DNA of 64,000 nucleotides from CAVWXT01 sp963759115 (GCA_963759115.1 CAVWXT010000001.1:186001-250000); one strand, 5' to 3'. Shown: positions 49,020 through 58,937, counted from the stretch's first letter. Numbers and translations: made by a program. Notes: generated by a model from the sequence alone, not told the origin.

Positions 49020-51217
49020 TTATCGCCGAATGCCCAACGCCAGAGGCGATGCGGCGGGAGTGCGGCGGGCGAGACTATTGACCGGCCGGCCTTCGAGATC
49101 GGCCAGGTGTTCCAGCAGGATGCGACGCACTTCGAGCACCGCCGCCGGATGCGTGTGGACCGTCGTGTGGTCGGCGGGCACCGTGATCTCGCTGGCGGCG
49201 CCGTCCAAGTGCGGCGCTTTCGTAGCGGCACCACGCCGTCGCCCATCGGCGGACAGCTTCGCCAGCCACCACTGCTTCGGCACCACCCCCACGATGTTGT
49301 GATACTGCACCCACGGCGGCCGCGGGCTGGCCAGCATCACCGGGAAGATCGGCGTGCCGGGGGCCAAGCGAGTCGATGCTCGTGTCGACCCTCAGCAGCG
49401 AGCTGGCCGGGAAACGCTCCCTGGTTGTCGCGGAACAGCTCCTGCTGGCTGTCGACGAGCATCTTCGGCAAGTCGGATGAGTTTCTCCAGCAGCCATTGC
49501 GTGGTCTGGTTGGAGAACGTGCTGCCGTGGTGCGGCGTGCCGATCGTGACCACGCGGCGGATCGACGGGTTGGGCTGGAAGAAGAACGTCTCTTGCAAGC
49601 TTCTGCCGCACCTTGGGGTCGGCCTTGATCTGCGGCGAACGGCTCGTTGCTGACCAGGCGCCAGTAGTCGTCGCCGCTGTGGACCGTTTGCAGCTGCGAC
49701 ACCAGCCCGCCCATGCTGTGGCCGATCAGCACCATCTGGTCCAGCGCCGGCTCCTCGTGCGTCGGGTCGAGCACGTCGCGGACCTTGCGCCAGGTCGCGG
49801 CGCAGTTGGGCGGCGCTCAGCCAGAACGGCTGGGCCGTCGGATAGAGATAGAACCAGAACTGGTAGCGATCGCGAATCTCCGGCTGGCTGCGCAGGTCGT
49901 TGAACATCTCCATCCAGGTCATCGGGCTCGACCACAGCCCGTGGACCATCAGCACGGGAATCTTGCCCGGCTCGTAGGGCTGCACCATGTACAGGCCCAT
50001 GGGCCGGTCGCTGCCGCCGGGCCGCAGTCGTTTCAACAGGTCGTCGGGATGCAGCAGCCCGTCGGTGGCCAGCTGTCCAGGTTCATGTCCGGCTTGGAGA
50101 GGAAGTAGGCCAGCGGCGTGGTCAAGATCGCTTTCCAGCGGCACCCGCTGGCCGGCGACCAGGGTCTCGTCGTTGGTCAACGGATCGTACAGTTCCAGCA
50201 CGCATTGGTTGTGGGCCACGACCTGGCCGGTGTTCGGGTCGATCTTCGACAGCGGCCGCAGGAAGGCCGTCACGGGGAAGCTCAGCCCGGCGGGATAGTA
50301 CTTCGCGGCGACCGGCTCGCCCTTGTAGCTCTGGCGGACGGCGATCAGCGGCACGCCCAGGCCGTGCGTCAGGTACAGATTCTTGAGCCCCTTGACTTCG
50401 TAGTCGGAGACGAACTCGAATCGCTCGAAATCTTCCGGCTGCCAGCGGCTGCCGCGGAGTTCGCAGCGTGATGTCCCACGCCCCCGACGCCGTGTTGATC
50501 GTCTTGGTGGTGCCCGGCACGAGTTCCTTGTTGGCGCAGACGATCCGCAGCGCCGACTCCAACGCGCCGTTGTACAGATCGCAGGCGCCGCGGTAGTGCG
50601 GGTCGTAAGGGTTGCGCGTGGCGGCGAAACGCTGGTCGAACAGATAGTCGTAGGCGTGCAGCACCGAGGCGCCGTAGAGGTCCAACGCCACGCGCTTGTC
50701 GTGGGCTTCGGCCTTCTTCGCGCCGAGGAAGGCCAACTCCGACATGGCATAGACGTTGTCGGCCGACGGTTCGCGGTCGTTGATCGCCTGGAGCTTTGTC
50801 AGCAGGGGGCGGAAGTCGCCCGCGAGCTCGTCGCTGAGGTTGTACACCCGCAGCAGTTGGATGGTCCGTTCGCTGGGCTTTGGCCCGCCGGAGGAGGTCA
50901 GGTTGAGTTCCTCGACCAGCGGGCTCTTGGGCACGGATCGCAGCGAGATTTGTGTTCGAGGCGCAGCCGGCGGCCGCGAGTATCGCCAACGACGCGATCA
51001 GCACCACCGCCACGGCCGTGTGGTTTCGGCTGGGTGGCACTGGCTGCTGGTCAGCCAGTGCAGCAAACACGGGCAGACAAGCTGCCCGTGGCACCCCACG
51101 AGCCCATGGCACCCCACGAGCCCGTGGCACCCGACGAGGCCGTGGCACCCGACGAGGCCGTGGCACCCGACGCGCCACCGTCACGGCCGTGTGGTTTCGG
51201 CCGGGTCGCAGAACCAT
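49020..51217 (-). CDS. Lipoprotein of the alpha/beta-hydrolase (lipase/esterase) type, frameshifted
   Basis: About 730 aa over about six shifts. The N-terminus carries an inserted repeat before the lipobox segment VLIASLAILAAAGCASN. Middle: PKSPLVEELNLTSSGG and DFERFEFVSDYEVKGLKNLY. The hydrolase core is VLMVHGLWSSPMTWMEMFND, then VLIGHSMGGLVSQLQ with nucleophile Ser in GHSMGG. The C-terminal HTHPAAVLEVRRILLEHL near the end carries a plausible catalytic His. The start (51217 or 51247) is uncertain. It is predicted to be a membrane-anchored esterase, convergent with the isoprenoid operon. Confidence 0.6.
51011..51201. repeat. 171-bp in-frame insertion with 18-bp tandem repeats at the hydrolase N-terminus
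   Basis: CACGGCCGTGTGGTTTCGGC occurs at 51011-51030 and 51182-51201, 171 bp (57 codons) apart. Between them lie the palindrome CACTGGCTG/CAGCCAGTG, the CACGGGCA/TGCCCGTG palindrome seen at 3653, and about five copies of an 18-bp unit (CCGTGGCACCCGACGAGG). It encodes a VPRPRR/VPRARG hexapeptide repeat in front of the lipobox. Confidence 0.75.
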
Positions 51218-51458
51218 CCTTGGATCAGCGGACCGTGACATCGACAAATCCGTTCAGTTCCGGCGCGGGTGCCGGGGGCATCCTTGCGCACTATCCCCGA
51301 GGCGAACGAGACCAGTTCCCAAGAGGTGGCGTAGGATATGAAAAAGACACACCGGGCGTCAATGGCGTTTTACCATACACGCGGGGGGTGGGTAGAGGCA
51401 ACGCGCGACGGACGGTGCGTTCCACGCACACTACGGCTTGTGGCCTCGGCGACCCACC

Positions 51459-52593
51459 TTACACCACTTCCAGGCATGTGGAGTGCTTCGACTGCGTATC
51501 GCCGTTGCTGCCCATCGGCTTCACGGGGGCTTGCCCGGCCGCTTGCTCCGACACGTTGCCGACTGTCTCGCCAGCCGGCTGGGCTTGTCGAGCCGACCAG
51601 GTTTCGGTCCACGCGCAGCCCGCCCACGACAGCCCGACGCCGAAACCGATCAGTACCGTCTGCTTGCCCGGCTTCAGCCGACCCGATTGGCGCAGGTCGC
51701 GGATCAGGATGGGGATCGTCGAGGAGACCGTATTGCCGTACTGCTCCAACGCCTCTGGCGTGTGCTGGCGGTCCAGCGAAAGCCGCTCGCGGAGGTGGTC
51801 GAGCATGAACAGCGTGGCCTGATGCATCAGATACATGTCGACGTTGTCCGGCGTCCACTTGGCGCTGGCCAGGACCCGGTCGATCAGAGGCGGCACCACT
51901 TCGAGACTGAACTTGACCAACTCGGGGCCGTCCATGTAGAGGCTGCTGGGCCACCGCTTGCGCTTCCGCGGCTGGATGGCGTGGGCCTTGGGGCGGGCGC
52001 CGCCCTCGGTCACCAGCAGCGTGTCGGCCCCGCGGCCGTCCGTGCCGAAGATGAACGAGCCCAGCGAAGGCTCGTCCGAGGGCTCGACCAGCGTGGCGGC
52101 CGCGCCATCGCCAAAGATGGTCCGCAGCGAGCGGTCCGTCGGGTCGATGTACTTCGCTGTAAGTCTCGGCCGTCACCAGCAACACACGGCGGGCGATACC
52201 CGCACGAATCAAGCCGTCGGCCATCGACAACCCATACACGAAACCCGAGCAACCGAGGTTGAAATCCAAGGCGCCGATCGAGGTGGGCAGACCCAACCGA
52301 TCCTGCATCAGGCAGGCCGTGGTCGGCAGCACATAGTCGGGCGACTGCGTGCAGAAGAGCAGGAAGTCGATCGTGCTGCGGTCGATCTCGTGTTCGGCAA
52401 AGAGCCTCTCGGCCGCCGCCACGCCCAGGTCGGAGGCACACTCGTCGGGCGCGGCGATGTGCCGTTGGCGGATCCCCGTCTTCTTGTAGATCAGGGGCAT
52501 GTCCCACTGCGGAAACTGCGCCCCGAGAAAGTCGTTGTCTTCCACTTTGTCCGGCAGATGGACGGCAATGGGGCCGATCGCGGCAAACTTCAT
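51459..52593 (-). CDS. 3-oxoacyl-ACP synthase III-like enzyme (KAS III), frameshifted
   Basis: About 378 aa, one shift near 52160 (TYSEVHRPD to the frame GDGAAATLVEPSDEPSLGSF). The KAS III catalytic Cys115 is in FNLGCSGFVYGL. The His lies in YLMHQATLFML and the Asn in EQYGNTVSSTIP, completing the Cys-His-Asn triad. FGVGLSWAGC is the C-terminal signature. It would condense an acyl-CoA with malonyl-ACP or a related extender in the cytoplasm. The last 35 residues are low-complexity. A second KAS III lies at 57628. Confidence 0.8.
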
Positions 52594-52815
52594 CGCTCAG
52601 AACCTCCGCACGGATACCCCGTCCGCGCACCACCCGGAAATGCGGGAAGATACCAAAATCGGCCCGAAATCGTCAACCGCATTTGACCGGGTATCCTCAA
52701 TCGCCAAGTTTCAACGGAACCCTTAACCATACCGGATTGACACGCCGGTGGCTAGGCCGAATACCTGTCTGCACACCAAGAAGAGGTATATGATAGACTG
52801 CGGGCGCGGCAGCGA
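52594..52815. other. Intergenic upstream of KAS III
   Basis: TTGACACGCCGG near 52737 and TATATGATAG near 52788 are AT-rich promoter-like segments, possibly once serving the sigma-factor remnant. No gene is supported. Confidence 0.3.
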
Positions 52816-52884
52816 CGGTAGGACAGGTTGCCAACCTGTCCCGACAAGTGGGCGGTCTGTCCCAACAGGTTGGCAACCTGTCCC
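52816..52884. repeat. Two copies of the GACAGGTTGCCAACCTGTC palindrome
   Basis: GACAGGTTGCCAACCTGTC (52821-52839) and a second copy with the core CAGGTTGGCAACCTGTC (from about 52864). The same palindrome is at 22978-23014. Confidence 0.75.
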
Positions 52885-52951
52885 ACCAAACCGACGAATT
52901 GTGTGACAAAACCCGGCGTCGTTGCTGCTCTTCTTATGTGGGGAGAGGTGA

Positions 52952-53107
52952 ATGGAAGGCCCAGGCATTGACCCGTTGGCAGTCAGTCTTGCCGCCGGCG
53001 ATCAACGGGCCTTTGCCGCGTTGTTCGACCGCTTCGGCATGCGGCTATATCGGGCGGCCATCGCCATGCTGGGGCGGCGCGAGGATGCCGACGGCACGCG
53101 CCGATGA
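52952..53107 (+). pseudogene. Truncated ECF-type sigma factor (N-terminus only)
   Basis: 51 codons starting MEGPGIDPLAVSLAAGDQRA and continuing AFAALFDRFGMRLYRAAIAM, LGRREDAD. This is the start of sigma region 2 of an ECF sigma factor. It then stops; regions 2.3-4 are missing. GGAGAGG precedes the ATG. 53108-53353 holds only short unsupported frames. Confidence 0.65.
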
Positions 53108-53353
53108 AGACGAAGCTCACCGAACGCGGACTGATCTTCTGCAACTCTTCTGCAACCCAGGCCCCGAAATGACTGACAACGGCGGTACGTTGTCCGACGA
53201 AGAGAAACGCGCCGGCGACATCACGTTCGAGCTTGCGACTGGCAAGCCTTGAGGGCCTTGCCGAATCTAATGAACGCACTGCCCGGCAACGGTCGAAATT
53301 GATCTCTAGGCCGACCGCTTTCTCTTTTTTGCCGCCAATCGCCGCCAGGGAGG

Positions 53354-53917
53354 GTGACGTTGTCGATTCTCAGCCGTTTGAGGCTCTTGCATCTTTGTCA
53401 TTTCTCCAAGCCCGCCGCCGATCGCCTAGTTTACCGGGCGATTCGCCGCCACAGCCCGCGGAAGATCGTTGAACTGGGCATTGGCGACGCCCGGCGGGCG
53501 CTGCGAATGATCGAGGTCGCCAAACGGGCCTGTCTGCCGCAAGACATCCATTACGTGGGTATGGACCTGTTCGAGGGCCGGGATGGATCGAGCGGGCCCA
53601 GCATCTCGCTCAAGGCCGCCCACCAGGTCCTGCGAGCCACGGGCGTCCGCGTGCAGCTTGTGCCCGGCAACCCTGCCGAGGGGCTCATCCGCCTGGCCAA
53701 TTCGCTGGGGAAGGTTGATCTGCTGATCCTGCCCGCCGAGCTGGCGTCTGCCCCCGAGGCGCGGGCATGGTTCTTTGTGCCCCGGATCCTGCACGAGCGG
53801 TCGCTGGTGTTCGTCGAGGGTGTGCGCGACGACGGCCAGAAAACGTTGCGACTCAAGCCGCGGGCCGAGATCGACCAAATCGCGTCGGGCACGGCGACTC
53901 GCCGCCGGGCAGCGTAA
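53354..53917 (+). CDS. Hypothetical protein, possible SAM-methyltransferase-like fold
   Basis: 187 aa from a GTG with AGGGAG just upstream. KIVELGIGDARRALRMIEVA resembles motif I of class I methyltransferases, and HYVGMDLFEGRDG could be the acidic ribose-binding turn, but motif IV is unclear. No signal peptide. Not recognised as a named family. It lies between sigma-factor debris and a repeat module. Confidence 0.5.
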   Translation: MTLSILSRLRLLHLCHFSKPAADRLVYRAIRRHSPRKIVELGIGDARRALRMIEVAKRACLPQDIHYVGMDLFEGRDGSSGPSISLKAAHQVLRATGVRVQLVPGNPAEGLIRLANSLGKVDLLILPAELASAPEARAWFFVPRILHERSLVFVEGVRDDGQKTLRLKPRAEIDQIASGTATRRRAA

Positions 53918-53995
53918 CAATCGCCCGAATCACGTTGTTGGGGTGGCAGGCAAGATTTTCCGACACTGGTTCTGAGGGCCAAAGGCCCTGCCTAT

Positions 53996-54330
53996 CGCCC
54001 AGCCCACGGGCAACGCCCTCGTTGTTACACACAAGTTTTCGACCCCATCGGCCTTGTGTCGATGGTGAAGCAGGTTGGACAGCTAACGGAGCGAAGGAGA
54101 AACAACTGACCCCCACGCGCTCGTCGCGTGGGTGAAGGAGGCTGTGAGCTAACCGCGGCAATATAGGGGAGCCACATAGCCTGATTCACCATCCGGGCAA
54201 GCCGGATGGGGTCTTCGTTGCCGGTGTGTTCGGTGCTAGCCAGGCAGCCTTATTCACCATCCACACAAAGGTGGATGGGGTCTGGGCAGACTTGTGTGTA
54301 ACAACGAGGGCGTTGCCCGTGGGCTGGGCG
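53996..54330. repeat. 335-bp element with 41-bp perfect inverted repeats and three internal hairpins
   Basis: Arms 53996-54036 and 54290-54330 are perfect inverted copies (CGCCCAGCCCACGGGCAACG at the outer edge). Inside are three copies of a TTCACCATC...GATGGGGTC hairpin: one inverted (54041-54069) and two direct (54185-54213, 54253-54282). No coding frame is supported. It looks like a non-autonomous mobile element. Confidence 0.75.
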
Positions 54331-54489
54331 AACTCGGCCCCTTTGGGGCGAGCTGAGCGATACTAAGAAATCTTGCCGCGCTCGCGATCGCCCGATTCTT
54401 GACAAACGGCGGGCGTTGGGTGAGACTGGCCGTATCTGCCACCCCACGCCTTTTGCCTGCCTGCCCAACGTGTCCCTAGGAGTAGAGCC

Positions 54490-56018
54490 ATGTCCAAGCT
54501 GAACCGTCGGGAGTTCCTTGCCGCCGGCGCGGCGTGTTCCACGCTGATCCTTGCCGGCACGCGGGCCTCGGGCCAGGTGCGGGGGGCGAACGACACGGTC
54601 CGCGTGGGCGTGATCGGTCTGAATGGCCGGGGCAAGCTGCACATCGAAATGGCCACGACAACGCAGGGCTTTACGCTGGCCGCGGTGTGCGATGTCGATC
54701 CGGCCATCCTCGCCCGCACGCTCAACAGTGCGACCGTCAAGAAACTCGACCAGGACGGCCGGAAGGTCCAGGGCTTCGCCGATCTCCGCAAGATGCTCGA
54801 TTCCAAAGAGGTGGACGTGGTCACCGTGGCCACGCCCAATCACTGGCACTCGCTGGCCGGCATCTGGGCATGTCAGGCGGGCAAGGACGTGCTGGTCGAA
54901 AAGCCCGTCTCGCACAACGTCTGGGAAGGGCGGCAATTGGTCGAGGCCGCCCGCACGTCCGGCCGCATCGTCCAAGCAGGCACCCAAGCCCGCGCTAATC
55001 CCGACCTGATCGAGGCCGTGGCGTGGGTACGGGCGGGGAATCTGGGCAAGATTCGCTACGCCCAGGGAACATGCTACAATCCGCGGCTGCCGATCGGCAA
55101 GTTCGGCCAGGGCGAAATCCCGTCCGGCCTGGACTACGACCTCTGGAGCGGCCCGGTGGCCGTCAAACCGCTTACGCGCAAGAACTTGCACTACGACTGG
55201 CACTGGATCTACGACTACGGCAACGGCGACCTCGGCAACCAGGGGATCCATGAGATGGACATCGCCCGCTGGTTCCTCGGCTACGAGGCCCTTTCGCCGC
55301 AGGTGATGAGCATTGGCGGGCGGTTGGGCTACGACGACGACGGTCAGACGCCCAACACCCAGTTGGTCTACCACGACTACGACGGGCCGCCCTTGATCTT
55401 CGAGGTCCGCGGGCTGCCCAAGGCGAAGCAGTTTCAGACCGACGAGCGTACTTGGGGGAAAAACATGGACTCGCCGGCGGAGTTTCCAGGCAAGCCGGGC
55501 GTCAGCGTGGTGGTCGTCGGCGAAGGCGGCAAACTCATCTGCGGCCACGGCGGCGAGGTCCTCATGGCCGTGGACAACGAGGGGAAAACGATCCGCGAGT
55601 TCCAACAGCCCGACAAGCGTTTCGCCTATGCCTGGCGCAAGGGCGACCATTACCTGTGGACCAATTGGCTCGCGGCCATCCGCTCGCGTAACGCGGCCGA
55701 CCTGAAGGCCCCCATCTTAGGGCGCATCTCTCGACCGCGCTGGGCCATACGGGCATGATTTCGCACCGGCTCGGGCAGACCACGCCCGACGGAACGATCC
55801 TCGAACAAATCCGGGGCAACAAGCTCGCGGCCGAGCGTTTCGAGGCCGTTAAGGAGCATCTGGGGCAAAACGGCGTTGACTTGGCGAAGACGCCGGTGAC
55901 GCTCGGGCCGTGGCTTACGATGGACCCGAAGACGGAGCGCTTCATCAACAACGCGGCGGCCAACGCCCTGATACGGCCCGAGTATCGCAAGCCGTTCGTC
56001 GTGCCGGAAACGCTGTAG
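54490..56018 (+). CDS. TAT-exported Gfo/Idh/MocA family oxidoreductase, one frameshift
   Basis: About 509 aa. MSKLNRREFLAAGAACSTLI is a twin-arginine signal. The NAD(P)-binding domain has VGVIGLNGRGKLH, CDVDPAIL, VATPNHWHSLAGIWACQAGK and DVLVEKPVSHNVWEG, with the family EKP motif. The substrate domain contains HWIYDYGNGDLGNQGIHEMD, typical of large planctomycete paralogues. A shift near 55725 joins PILG to STALGHTGMISHRLGQ; the protein ends EYRKPFVVPETL. It is a periplasmic sugar or inositol oxidoreductase by family; the substrate is unknown. It converges on the fur gene. Confidence 0.8.
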
Positions 56019-56027
56019 CGTGCCGCT

Positions 56028-56529
56028 TCATTCCGACGGCGATTCGGCCGGCGGCTTTTCGCGCCGGCACTCCGCAGATGCCCGTGACGAACATGCGGTG
56101 GCCGAGCACCTGGAAGCGGTGCTGCTTGGCGACAGCATCGCGGATGTGTTCCAACTCGGCGCTTTGGAACTCAATCAGTTGGTTGCAGTTCTGGCAGTAG
56201 AGGTGGTCGTGGCTGGGGTAGCCGTACTCGTGCTCGAAGACGCTGCGCCCGCCGAGGGCCATCTTCCGCAACATGCCCGCCTCGACCAATTCGGCCAGCG
56301 TGCGGTACACCGTGGGGCGGCTCACCTTCCGCTGGGCCACGAGGGGCCGCAGGTGGTCCATCAGCTCATCGGCATCGAAATGGTCGTGGTGGCTGAAGAC
56401 CTGCTCGACGATCAACCGCTTTTGGGCGGTAATGCGTTTGCCGGTAGATTGCAGGAATTGGCGAAACCGTTCCGCCGGCGGCAAATGTACGGGAATCGAG
56501 CGAAGGGAAAAGGAGCGGCTCTTCGACAT
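56028..56529 (-). CDS. Fur family metalloregulator, frameshift at the C-terminus
   Basis: About 167 aa. The winged helix spans RITAQKRLIVEQVFSHHDHF and VSRPTVYRTLAELVEAGML. The metal site is in HEYGYPSHDHLYCQNCNQLI. The second Cys pair is GICGVP in the given frame, but restoring about two bases near 56075 gives GICRECRRE and a stop at 56028, 9 nt from the convergent oxidoreductase. A ferric-uptake, zinc or peroxide regulator; the exact metal cannot be told from sequence. Confidence 0.8.
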
Positions 56530-56540
56530 CGCGGTCGGGT

Positions 56541-56818
56541 TTAACCGATTTCATCGAGCAATCGCTCGACGGCGACGTTCAATTTGTCGCTGGTTTCATA
56601 GGTGCCGGCGGCAATCTGCCGGCGAACCGCCTCGACGCGATCCTCACGCATCTCGGGGAATTGCTGAACCTGTTCCACCAACCGAGCGGCGTCGGAGATG
56701 TCGACTTCGTCGGCGATCTGGGCGGCCTCGGGCCGGGACATGGGCTGAGCCGCCCGTGGTCCGTGCGGCGCCCGATCGGTTGCGCACCGTGCAACTGGCT
56801 AGGACCGTAAATGTGCAT
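56541..56818 (-). CDS. flgM: Anti-sigma-28 factor FlgM-like, frameshifted
   Basis: About 92 aa from the ATG at 56818 (MHIYGPSQLHGAQPI; GGAG 8 nt upstream). One shift near 56745 leads to ADEVDISDAARLVEQVQQFP, then EMREDRVEAVRRQIAAGTYE and KLNVAVERLLDEI, the FlgM C-terminal sigma-28-binding helices. It would hold the flagellar sigma factor inactive until hook completion. No other flagellar gene is in the window. Confidence 0.7.
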
Positions 56819-57359
56819 GGCTTGTTCTCCGGGATAATCCATTGGCACTCGTGTCATCGGCCGCGGCCGCACTGCGGATTAAGCCAATCGCCAAGCGCCC
56901 CGCTCGTAATGAAAACGTGTCCTCGAAAGCATGTAACGCCTGTGACGGCGAGACTTCTTGCCTAATGATGCGTGGCGGAATCATCGGTTGTCTTTCGTCA
57001 ACGTCGTGCTGCGTACAACCGTGCGAGACCCGCCCGGTAGAAGCGCAGCGTGTCGATCGAGACTCCTCCATGAGTTCTGCGTACCATTCGCATGCTGGCG
57101 AATATATCTATTATGCACCGGCAGCGAACTGTATCCAAGCGGCCTTTGTGTCGGGCCGCAGTCACACGCACTGTTTCAATCTACGGATTTCCAACGGCCA
57201 CGGTTCGTTGCCGCGGACCCATTTTGTCGGGGACCGCTGGGACTTTTTGGCGCTGGGATTATAGGTGGTTGCCGGAAGCTGGACAAGATCGATCTCGTCC
57301 GCACGTAATTTCGCACCTGCCGGCTTGCGTGCGGCGTTCAAAATGCGTGGACGAGGCGG
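56819..57359. other. Intergenic, no supported gene
   Basis: 541 nt between flgM and the antitoxin promoter. Plus-strand frames are open (for example 56842-57264) but composition and residues look non-coding. No repeat or hairpin stands out. Confidence 0.35.
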
Positions 57360-57389
57360 TTGACAGCGTCCGCAGACCGCCCGTATACT
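57360..57389 (+). promoter_or_regulatory. Near-consensus sigma70 promoter before the antitoxin and KAS III
   Basis: TTGACA (57360-57365), 18 nt, TATACT (57384-57389), 52 nt before the antitoxin ATG. The best sigma70-like site in the window; it may also drive the KAS III gene downstream. Confidence 0.7.
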
Positions 57390-57441
57390 CAAGTAGGGGG
57401 GGAATGGAAGACGCTGGCTATGAGGTGAGCGAGGTATTTCA

Positions 57442-57624
57442 ATGGAATACGTGACCGACAGCGACGGAAACAGGAAAGCAGTCATTATGCCCATCAAGGA
57501 GTACGACGAGTTGATGGAGGATATTCAGGACTTGGCGATCGCCGCCGAGCGTAAGAACGAGCCTACCATTTCTCATGGGCAACTGCTGGCGGAGTTGAAC
57601 AAGGATGGCCTCCTACCAAATTGA
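57442..57624 (+). CDS. RelB/Phd-like antitoxin, orphan
   Basis: 60 aa. MEYVTDSDGNRKAVIMPIKE, then YDELMEDIQDLAIAAERKNE, is a typical small antitoxin of RelE/ParE loci. A second frame opens at the ATG at 57605 inside its last codons, as toxins usually do, but only MASYQIE remains before KAS III sequence begins at 57628. Confidence 0.7.
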   Translation: MEYVTDSDGNRKAVIMPIKEYDELMEDIQDLAIAAERKNEPTISHGQLLAELNKDGLLPN

Positions 57625-57625
57625 A
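57605..57625 (+). pseudogene. Seven-codon remnant of a RelE-type toxin
   Basis: ATG at 57605 overlaps the antitoxin end; MASYQIE matches the common start of RelE/ParE toxins. The rest is missing and the KAS III ATG follows 2 nt later. Very short, so evidence rests on the overlap arrangement. Confidence 0.4.
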
Positions 57626-57627
57626 CC

Positions 57628-58821
57628 ATGCAGTATCAAAACGTTTGCCTCGAAGCCATTGCCTACACCCTGCCGGAGGAAGTCGTCACTTCGGCTGAGA
57701 TCGAATCGCGGCTGGAGCCGCTCTACCGGCGGCTCCGCCTGCCCGAGGGACGCCTGGAACTGATGACCGGCATTGCCCAGCGGCGGTTCTGGCCGCCCGG
57801 CATGATGCCCAGCGAAAAGAGCGTCGAGACGGCCCAGACGGCCCTTCGCATGGCGGGGATCGACAAGCGGGAGATCGGGGCGCTGATTCACGGCTCGGTC
57901 TGCCGCGACTTCCTCGAGCCGGCCACGGCCTGCGGCGTCCACCATCGGTTGGACTTGCCCAACCGATGTGCCGTGTACGACGTGTCGAACGCCTGCCTGG
58001 GCCTGCTCAACGGCCTGGTGCAGGCGGCCAACATGATCGAACTGGGCCAGATTCGCGCCGCGGTAGTGGTGGGCACCGAGAGCGGCCGGGCCTTGGTCGA
58101 GGCGACCATCGACCATCTCAACGCCGACACGTCGCTCTCGCGCAACGACATCAAGGCCGCCTTCGCCTCGTTGACCATCGGCTCGGGCAGCGCGGCAATG
58201 GTGCTCTGCGATCGGGAACTCAGCCGCACGGGCAACCGCTTGCTAGGCGGCGTGATGCACGCCGCCACCGAACACTGCGAACTCTGCCACGGCGACAGTC
58301 TCCCCTCGCCGGGTACCGACCGAAGGTTGGTCGGGAGAGGGGCCGGGGGTGAGGGCCAGGGTGAAGGCAGCGCTCAGGCTCCGCCGCTGCTGATGTGGAC
58401 CGATTCCGAGGCCCTCATGCGTGAGGGCGTCGCCGCAGCCCGACTTGCCTTTGCCGATTTTCTCGCCGAAATGGATTGGACCGCCGAAGACATCCACAAG
58501 ACGTTCTGCCACCAGGTGGGCCGCGCCCATCACCGGTTGCTGTTCGAGGCCCTCGGTCTGAGCCAGCCGATCGACTATTCCACGTTTGAGTATCTCGGCA
58601 ACACGGGCTCGGTGGCCCTGCCGATGACCGCGGCCTTGGGCATCGAGAATGGTCACCTGCGCAAGGACGATCACGTGGCTTTGCTTGGTATCGGCTCGGG
58701 CATCAACGTAATCATGCTTGGCGTGGAGTGGCAGCGGAGCCTGGTGGAGAAAACTGCCTCGGCCCCTATCTCGCATGCTCAACCGACGAGCGTGGCAAGC
58801 GGGCAACGAAGAGCACAATGA
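57628..58821 (+). CDS. 3-oxoacyl-ACP synthase III-like enzyme (KAS III)
   Basis: 397 aa, intact. Catalytic Cys123 is in DVSNACLGLLNG; His in TFCHQVGRAHHRL; Asn in EYLGNTGSVALP; GIGSGINVIMLGVEW is the C-terminal signature. It is longer than FabH because of an in-frame repeat insert (about residues 227-249) and a 20-residue tail. It has no ribosome site and starts 3 nt after the antitoxin stop, so it may be translated by coupling. FabI, FabZ and a CrtI-like gene lie downstream on the other strand. Confidence 0.85.
   Translation: MQYQNVCLEAIAYTLPEEVVTSAEIESRLEPLYRRLRLPEGRLELMTGIAQRRFWPPGMMPSEKSVETAQTALRMAGIDKREIGALIHGSVCRDFLEPATACGVHHRLDLPNRCAVYDVSNACLGLLNGLVQAANMIELGQIRAAVVVGTESGRALVEATIDHLNADTSLSRNDIKAAFASLTIGSGSAAMVLCDRELSRTGNRLLGGVMHAATEHCELCHGDSLPSPGTDRRLVGRGAGGEGQGEGSAQAPPLLMWTDSEALMREGVAAARLAFADFLAEMDWTAEDIHKTFCHQVGRAHHRLLFEALGLSQPIDYSTFEYLGNTGSVALPMTAALGIENGHLRKDDHVALLGIGSGINVIMLGVEWQRSLVEKTASAPISHAQPTSVASGQRRAQ
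58308..58372. repeat. GC-rich repeat inserted in frame in the KAS III gene
   Basis: CCCCTCGCCGGG...GGGAGAGGGGCCGGGGGT forms an imperfect inverted repeat (ACCGACC/GGTTGGT and CCCCTC/GAGGGG). It encodes RRLVGRGAGGEGQGEGSAQ between conserved KAS III segments. Confidence 0.65.
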
Positions 58822-58937
58822 ATGACCAAGAAATCTGCGAGGTTGTGAACAGAGCCTTCTCGGGCGCACCGCGGCCTGAGACCGAGCGGAGTTCGGTGTG
58901 CGCAAAACGCCTGCCGTCGGCAGGTTGGCACATGCCG

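Noticed and set aside
51087..51180. Possible CRISPR array
   Set aside because: The 18-bp units are directly tandem without unique spacers and lie inside a coding N-terminus.
53168..53251. 27-codon frame starting MTDNGGTLSDEEK
   Set aside because: Too short and without support; probably debris near the sigma-factor remnant.
54041..54282. Possible short CRISPR from three TTCACCATC hairpins
   Set aside because: Repeats are too few, differ in sequence, one is inverted, and spacing is irregular.
58818..58937. Short frame starting MNDQEICEVVNRAF
   Set aside because: Overlaps the KAS III end and runs antisense into the HigA-like gene; no homology recognised.
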